Assembly: GCA_035772405.1 (NCBI GenBank)
Contig: JAYKKM010000438.1
Location: forward strand, 1,177,501-1,241,500
DNA: 64,000 nt
Source of the DNA: Chrysogorgia sp. JL179-B06
Lineage: Eukaryota > Cnidaria > Anthozoa > Scleralcyonacea > Chrysogorgiidae
Direction of reading: 5' to 3'
Part shown: piece by piece, positions 59,328 through 64,000 of the stretch
How the letters are laid out: each line of letters starts with the position of its first letter
Position numbering within the stretch: position 1 is the stretch's first letter
Position numbers and translations under genes: made by a program
Notes under the pieces: model-generated
Told to the model about the DNA's origin: nothing
What the model saw: only the letters and a program-made list of their open reading frames with translations
Database searches by the model: none

Positions 59328-60659
59328 ATGAGTAAAAAAATTGAAGATGTGGAAAAAAATGACATATTATTTAGCGAACCTTTACAATTTTTTACTTCAT
59401 CACCCTATAATGATACGTTTACGGAATGTCGTGAAACTGAAATTATTGCGACGCCTGTCGATAATCAATCGTCAGTATACACGTTTACAAGACATGGGAA
59501 CGCCGTTGGATTAATGAAAACAAGCGATGCTAAAATAATGGCTAGAGTATCGATTAGAAATGCTGCTGGACTTATAGCATCTGCAGCATCGGGGTTTTCG
59601 ATGATTACATTACCCCTTCGTACAATGTGGAAAACAAAAGAATTAAAAATAAATGAAAATTTAATTACACCATCAGATAATTTTGCACATTTTGCATCAT
59701 GGATACAATTTATAATGCGTCAAATACCGTCGGGATATAAAGATTCTAAAGAGCTTAATATAGCATATTTAGATACAGCCGCACAGATGAGCAGTATCGC
59801 GGGTTTCACGAATGGAACTACTGTCGTAAATACAGGGGGGAGACAAAAAACACAGGCATTTCAAAATCAATCACAGTATTTGATAGATGAGATTGATTGT
59901 TCATTATTTAGCGAAGGGGGTGCTGAAATATATATTCCTACAGCGTATAAAGTTGAATTACGTTTAACGCGGGCATTAAATACAATTGTAATGATGGGTG
60001 CCAATCATGCTGATATGCCCGTTGCTGATACTATAATTACCCTAGATGATTTTAAAATAAAAATTCCTGTATTTAAACCCAAAAAACAATTATCAAATGC
60101 TCTTAATATAGGGATGGTGACCCATAATAAAGAAACATTATATTATACAACCAAGTATCGTTGTATTACTGAATCAGTAGCTGCAGGACGAAATTCGCAT
60201 CAAGTAATCGATGTGTTTAATGGTAGCGTTCCTACACGTTTATATATTGTATTTTCCCCATTAGCAAATTGGAACGGATCATATACTCATAATATTTTTG
60301 AGTTTAACTGGCCTAATTATGATAATGTTGAAGTTTCGGTAAATAACGCTGTTGTCGGGAGAATAGAAAATCAAGCTGAAGCTTACTCAAAATTACGTTC
60401 GGTATTAAATCGCAACTATTCAGAAATGCCCATGACTTATAATGACTTTATAAACGGGTATTCTATATTAGCATTTGATTTAACAGATAATAGAGACTCT
60501 CATCTTGCAGTATTACCCATAAGACCGTTGGGAAATGTTAATGTGGATTTTCATTTTTCTCAAAATACAGTTGTAGGGGCGTTAATATTTGTTGGTGAAT
60601 TTCGAAATGAAATTAGAGTAGGATTAAATACCCCTGCAAGATTATTACACAGCATATAA
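59328..60659 (+). CDS. Major capsid protein (double jelly-roll)
   Basis: 443 residues. Hexon-type blocks: ARVSIRNAAGLIASAASGFS, FSEGGAEIYIPTAYKVELRL, TRLYIVFSPLANWNGSYTHN, IFEFNWPNYDNVEVSVN, NDFINGYSILAFDLT, LPIRPLGNVNVDFHF, LIFVGEFRNEIRVG. These fit adintovirus/Polinton capsid proteins of a lineage clearly different from element 1 (no direct block match). Forms capsid trimers. Intact. Confidence 0.85.
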   Translation: MSKKIEDVEKNDILFSEPLQFFTSSPYNDTFTECRETEIIATPVDNQSSVYTFTRHGNAVGLMKTSDAKIMARVSIRNAAGLIASAASGFSMITLPLRTMWKTKELKINENLITPSDNFAHFASWIQFIMRQIPSGYKDSKELNIAYLDTAAQMSSIAGFTNGTTVVNTGGRQKTQAFQNQSQYLIDEIDCSLFSEGGAEIYIPTAYKVELRLTRALNTIVMMGANHADMPVADTIITLDDFKIKIPVFKPKKQLSNALNIGMVTHNKETLYYTTKYRCITESVAAGRNSHQVIDVFNGSVPTRLYIVFSPLANWNGSYTHNIFEFNWPNYDNVEVSVNNAVVGRIENQAEAYSKLRSVLNRNYSEMPMTYNDFINGYSILAFDLTDNRDSHLAVLPIRPLGNVNVDFHFSQNTVVGALIFVGEFRNEIRVGLNTPARLLHSI

Positions 60660-60695
60660 TTATCAACATTTGTGACAAGGGGATGTACAAAAAAA

Positions 60696-60827
60696 ATGAA
60701 GAACACAAAACCCATTACAACAAAGAATAGAATAAAAAAACCAAAAATAAAAAAAACAGTTATTAACAAAATACCCCTAAATCGTGAACATATTCTTGTA
60801 TTTCCACCGTTTTCAGTTTACGCATAA
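60696..60827 (+). CDS. Small basic protein between MCP and acidic protein
   Basis: 43 residues: MKNTKPITTKNRIKKPKIKK then TVINKIPLNREHILVFPPFS VYA. Very basic first half, hydrophobic Pro-containing end. It fits exactly into the gap between two genes, with 5 bp to the next start. No QKGG. Possibly another core or cement peptide. Confidence 0.45.
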   Translation: MKNTKPITTKNRIKKPKIKKTVINKIPLNREHILVFPPFSVYA

Positions 60828-60832
60828 AAAAA

Positions 60833-61390
60833 ATGAATGAAGAAAAAAATGATGAATTAAATAAAGAAGAGGAAAAAAAAGACGAGAAAAATGATAATTC
60901 AAGAGATGATGATGATGAGGAGGATGATAGTGAAAATGATAGCGATGTTGTTAGCGATGATGTTAGTGATGAAATGGATAGTGAAAGTTCCGTTACTTCT
61001 TCTTCATCAAGTTGCGAAGATGATTTAAAATTTTTAGAAACATTAGTTCAATTAAATAAAATAAAGAAAAAAGCTTTTGAAAAAAAAAAAAAGGATTTTT
61101 TACCATCGTTAAAAAAATATCTTAAAGCAGATATTGATAAAAAAAATACGTTGTTAGATTCTCAATTAATTAATAAATTACAATACATTGCTAAAAATAT
61201 TTTAAATAAAAAAATTTCTATCCAACTTTCCAGTGATAATAAATATATTTTGAATAAGTTTTCAAAGAACAAAATAAAAGAAAAAGATTTAAAAATATTA
61301 TTATCTGAGGATTTTCGTATAATCAACATATATCAAAAAGCATACAAATTACTTAACCAACAAATAAAAAAAAATGACCGAAGTAAATAA
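60833..61390 (+). CDS. Acidic coiled-coil protein, unknown
   Basis: 185 residues. The first 65 are Glu/Asp/Ser-rich low complexity (DDDDEEDDSENDSDVVSDDV). The remainder is Lys-rich helical with LKFLETLVQLNKIKKKAFEK and SQLINKLQYIAKNILNKKIS. Its 3' end overlaps the next gene by 17 bases. Possibly a scaffold or virion linker; not identified. Confidence 0.6.
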   Translation: MNEEKNDELNKEEEKKDEKNDNSRDDDDEEDDSENDSDVVSDDVSDEMDSESSVTSSSSSCEDDLKFLETLVQLNKIKKKAFEKKKKDFLPSLKKYLKADIDKKNTLLDSQLINKLQYIAKNILNKKISIQLSSDNKYILNKFSKNKIKEKDLKILLSEDFRIINIYQKAYKLLNQQIKKNDRSK

Positions 61391-62057
61391 AATGCAATTA
61401 ATTAATCCGAGTAAATTAAATGAAATTTTAGATTTAATCAAAACTGATCATGAAAACGAAAAATTATTGCAGGGAATTAACAACAAAAATAATTTCGATC
61501 TTATTGAAAGTAAAAATAAAATGAAAGAAGAAATGAAAAAAGTTAATAATGATCAACATGTCGCAGAGAGTATGGTTAGTTTTTTAAAAAGACAACAAAA
61601 TATGAAAAGAAAAAGTAATGAACTTGAAAATGAGGTGACCAATGATGAATCACCCGAGGTAAGGAAAACACCGACTGTGGCAAGTGGTCAACAAATAAAA
61701 GAATTTCTTGAAAGGAAAAAAATTAAAATTGGGGGTACAGATATAATAAAAATAAACGGTGTTGCCATAAACCATCATGATTTATTATACGATTTAACGC
61801 ATAATGTCAGCAAACAAAACATGTTCAATCTTACACAACAAAAGCAGACGGCTGCTTTAAAAGAATTGAAAAAATTACATATGCCTGCCTATTATATACG
61901 AAATATAAAATTACGACAACGTTATATAAATTTGGGAAAAACCCCTTCGGGTCTTGCGAGTCACGAAGAACCATCTACATCACTCACCACTCACATTCCT
62001 ATACCCTCAAAACCACCCTATACAACACGAAGAAAATGGCGACGCAAAAATCCATGA
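61374..62057 (+). CDS. Unknown virion-region protein
   Basis: 227 residues. Helical, Lys/Asn-rich N-terminal half with KLNEILDLIKTDHENEKLLQ. A conserved-looking block near 117-145: KIKIGGTDIIKINGVAINHH then DLLYDLTHNVSKQ. Basic Pro-rich C-terminus (PSKPPYTTRRKWRRKNP). It overlaps the protease start by 22 bases. The IGGT site could be a processing site, but its flanking residues do not match QKGG. Function unknown; likely structural. Confidence 0.6.
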   Translation: MTEVNKMQLINPSKLNEILDLIKTDHENEKLLQGINNKNNFDLIESKNKMKEEMKKVNNDQHVAESMVSFLKRQQNMKRKSNELENEVTNDESPEVRKTPTVASGQQIKEFLERKKIKIGGTDIIKINGVAINHHDLLYDLTHNVSKQNMFNLTQQKQTAALKELKKLHMPAYYIRNIKLRQRYINLGKTPSGLASHEEPSTSLTTHIPIPSKPPYTTRRKWRRKNP

Positions 62058-62647
62058 ATTTACATTGTTTTTTAACCCAATTTTTATTTACGAACGAGAT
62101 TAATAAAATTTCAAAAATAAATAAGTTTTTAAATAAATATTATTTGGGTACATTTCCTGCAAATATTTTTCCTAAAAAAATTTATTATCCCTCGTGTTGG
62201 ATTTGGAATACGGATGAAGCAGATCAAAACGGTCAACATTGGATTGCTATATGGGTGGATAAAGAAAAACATATGAATTTTTTTGATAGTTTTGCAAAAG
62301 ATGTCTCGTTTTATAAACGTGAATATTGGTATGATTATAGTGTAAAAAAAGGACTAACATTTCAATATATTCAAAGTAAACAATTACAATCCAAAAATAC
62401 AGCCGTGTGTGGAAATTGGAGTTTATTATATTTATACAATCAATGTCGTAATGAATTCGAAAATAATAATAAACAAAAAATATTTAAAAATGAACGTATT
62501 AAACTAAAAAACGATATTAAATTAAAAAAAAAAATAGAAACAATTTTAGGTCGTGTACTCGTAGGAATATATAATAAAAAATGTAAAAAAAATTGTAAGA
62601 GTAATAACAATCAGTCATGTTGTAGTTTTAATAATGCCAATTTTTAA
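62036..62647 (+). CDS. Adenain-like cysteine protease (maturation protease)
   Basis: 203 residues. Catalytic residues in the adenovirus order: H68 (GQHWIAIWV), D84 (MNFFDSF), Q118 (QSKNTAVCG) and C125 (AVCGNWSLLYL). The QS.N.A.CG block is diagnostic of adenain/Ulp1-type enzymes. It should cleave capsid and core precursors at Gly-Gly-type sites. Three small proteins in this element carry QKGG. The C-terminus has an extra Cys/Asn-rich tail (CKKNCKSNNNQSCC). Confidence 0.92.
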   Translation: MATQKSMNLHCFLTQFLFTNEINKISKINKFLNKYYLGTFPANIFPKKIYYPSCWIWNTDEADQNGQHWIAIWVDKEKHMNFFDSFAKDVSFYKREYWYDYSVKKGLTFQYIQSKQLQSKNTAVCGNWSLLYLYNQCRNEFENNNKQKIFKNERIKLKNDIKLKKKIETILGRVLVGIYNKKCKKNCKSNNNQSCCSFNNANF

Positions 62648-62729
62648 TTAAACAAAAAAATTAACTATTTACAGTGATTATATTTTTTCTAAGGGTAACA
62701 CTGTTACCAATGCCAACCCGTTCTTGGTT

Positions 62730-62915
62730 TTATAGACATATAATCTCTTCCCCCTCCTTTTTGTTTTCTTTTTCTTTTTCTTTTTCGAATACCAATTCCC
62801 AATTGATTTCAACTAACGATCCCAAAGGTCCAAAAATATCTAGAGCACTACCCCCTTTTTGTTTCTTTTTTCTAAGGATAATTCTCCTGCTTCTTCTATA
62901 TCTTCTTCTTGCCAT
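62730..62915 (-). CDS. Small basic protein with QKGG motif (core-like) 3
   Basis: 61 residues: MARRRYRRSRRIILRKKKQK then GGSALDIFGPLGSLVEINWE and a charged Glu/Lys tail. Basic tract, QKGG, then a hydrophobic Gly/Leu/Pro segment, as in the 59154 protein. Minus strand, between the convergent protease and ATPase genes, so it belongs to the ATPase-side transcript or its own. Confidence 0.68.
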   Translation of the reverse strand: MARRRYRRSRRIILRKKKQKGGSALDIFGPLGSLVEINWELVFEKEKEKENKKEGEEIICL

Positions 62916-63039
62916 GTTTTTTTAAAAAAAGTTCATACACAATATACACACCCCATACTATATATACTTTTTAAAAAAACGATTTTCAACAACTCTTTTT
63001 ATTTTTTAACAAACATTTTATTTTTATTTTTACATTTAT

Positions 63040-63714
63040 TTACAAATCATAGATTAGCATTGATTCATGTGGAAATACATTGGTTCTAATTCTACAATTT
63101 TCATACCCTTTTCTACAATTATCAAATACCAAATAACCACAGGGTTTCTCATTAATTTCGCTTAATACTTTATTAAATCTATTTCTATTAATTTTTTTAT
63201 TATCACATATCGTATACATATTATTATAATCGCTTAAATTTTTAAACATAACATAATATTGACTATTGACACGTAAATTTCGCAATTTACCATTACCATA
63301 TGTTAAATTTTGACATGTAAAAATAACACTAATATTACGATGATGGACATCTTGAGTTGCAATATTATCTATTCTTTCAAGATTTTCTTTTGATATTGCA
63401 ACTAACATGAGATCATCTAATATTATTAACGTATTTTCACGGGTATTCGTTTGTATATCAGTAATGCGGGGAATACCCTTTTGACAATCAATAAATTCAA
63501 CACTAATATCTGTTTTTTCCGCAAGAACTTTTTCCATTTCAGCGTACAGAGGTTGATAAATTGAATATAAATAAACAATTTTAACAATTGCAGGTGTAAT
63601 CATAATGTTAATATTTTTCAATAATTGTAATACCCAATATGTTTTCCCACTTTGACTAGGACCACATAACGTTAACATAAAAGGGTGTTGAAATGGTAAT
63701 GAAACATTGTTCAT
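63040..63714 (-). CDS. A32/FtsK-type genome-packaging ATPase
   Basis: 224 residues. Walker A GPSQSGKT at 18-25. Walker B TLIILDDLML near 105. A sensor-like strand NISVIFTCQNLTYGNGKLRN follows. The C-terminal half is Asn/Lys-rich. Starts one base after the PolB stop on the same strand, so the two are likely co-expressed. It pumps the genome into capsids. Confidence 0.92.
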   Translation of the reverse strand: MNNVSLPFQHPFMLTLCGPSQSGKTYWVLQLLKNINIMITPAIVKIVYLYSIYQPLYAEMEKVLAEKTDISVEFIDCQKGIPRITDIQTNTRENTLIILDDLMLVAISKENLERIDNIATQDVHHRNISVIFTCQNLTYGNGKLRNLRVNSQYYVMFKNLSDYNNMYTICDNKKINRNRFNKVLSEINEKPCGYLVFDNCRKGYENCRIRTNVFPHESMLIYDL

Positions 63715-63715
63715 T

Positions 63716-64000
63716 TCAGTTATCTAAAAATCCAAACGGAATCGTATTAAAATTATTTTTAACAACACGTTTATTAAATGTAAATGAAAATTTTTTTATT
63801 TCATCCTCAATAAAAATATGATTAAGTTTATCTTTACATATTTTATTGTGATATTTAATTTCGATGATCTGATCTTGATTTTTAACACATTGTGTCAAGG
63901 ATAAAAAATTCAATTTTTCTTTTATTGTTTCATTTTTTAAAGTAAAACCTTTCACATGAATACATTCCTGATTTAAATTAGTTATATACGCGTAACATTT
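63716..64000 (-). CDS. Family B DNA polymerase, C-terminal end (partial)
   Basis: The frame is open to the window edge on the minus strand, reading KCYAYITN, then IHVKGFTLKNETIKEKLNFL, KICKDKLNHIFIEDEIKKFS and the final KRVVKNNFNTIPFGFLDN. K.YAY...vKGftl and a terminal KRV..NF.T.PFG are the usual end of adintovirus/Polinton PolB, after the catalytic motifs. The rest lies beyond 64000. Its TGA ends one base from the ATPase ATG. Confidence 0.75.
   Translation of the reverse strand, partial: KCYAYITNLNQECIHVKGFTLKNETIKEKLNFLSLTQCVKNQDQIIEIKYHNKICKDKLNHIFIEDEIKKFSFTFNKRVVKNNFNTIPFGFLDN

Larger units (their letters stand above)
47860..64000. mobile_element. Element 2: adintovirus/Polinton-like element, right end outside window
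   Basis: From about 47.86 kb the sequence becomes strikingly AT-rich with densely packed genes. Virion and replication genes are present: integrase, minor capsid, major capsid, adenain-like protease, ATPase and the C-terminus of PolB at the edge. Gene content fits adintoviruses (PolB plus integrase plus adenain). The left boundary is estimated from composition. I see no terminal repeat because the other end is not visible. Codon use and GC differ sharply from element 1. Confidence 0.85.

Noticed and set aside
62674..63089. Plus-strand ORFs at the right side of element 2
   Set aside because: Antisense to the QKGG protein and the ATPase 3' end; hydrophobic low-complexity from T-rich strand.

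Overview
This is animal nuclear DNA, most likely from a marine invertebrate and plausibly a cnidarian. It carries a spliced TRP-type ion channel gene, LINE and Penelope-like retroelements, foldback/MITE repeats and long (TA)n tracts. It also carries fragments of a multi-copy protein family that I associate with cnidarian genomes. That taxonomic call is inference. Two unrelated integrated Polinton/adintovirus-type DNA virus-like elements dominate the window.

Layout. 1-4.5 kb: repeat-rich host DNA with broken gene fragments and a LINE endonuclease remnant. 4.56-22.74 kb: a complete Polinton (element 1) with near-identical terminal inverted repeats and intact genes: protein-primed DNA polymerase B, integrase with chromodomain, penton-like minor capsid protein, double-jelly-roll major capsid protein, A32-type packaging ATPase, a phage-fibre-like protein, thymidine kinase, a BRO-N/VRR-nuclease/zinc-finger fusion, a zinc-ribbon protein and several small membrane or basic proteins. 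23.7-40.9 kb: five exons, including the last, of an ankyrin-repeat TRP-like channel. Its introns have been invaded by a LINE, MITEs, two Penelope-like elements (PLEs) with hammerhead ribozymes, and (TA)n tracts. 41-47.8 kb: repeats, an orphan kinase exon and a minisatellite. 47.9-64 kb: the visible part of a very AT-rich adintovirus-like element (element 2), running off the right edge inside its polymerase gene.

Element 2 has a virion module on the + strand (integrase, minor capsid, several small proteins, major capsid, adenain-like protease). Facing it on the - strand are the ATPase and the C-terminus of PolB. Its left third is an accessory region. It holds an apparently expanded family of small related proteins on both strands, mostly with their own TATA boxes, three Cys-rich microproteins, a Fic-domain protein and a large protein of unknown function. 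Three tiny basic proteins scattered through the element share a Lys/Arg-rich tract followed by QKGG. They look like core (pX-like) proteins and possible substrates of the element's own protease.

Main points of interest: the shared upstream motifs that split element 1 into two gene classes; a tandem gene duplication in element 1 that carried the integrase tail and an upstream motif with it; the QKGG basic-protein set and the paralogue family of element 2; in-frame TGA codons in two element 2 genes; and hammerhead ribozymes at both inverted ends of a PLE.
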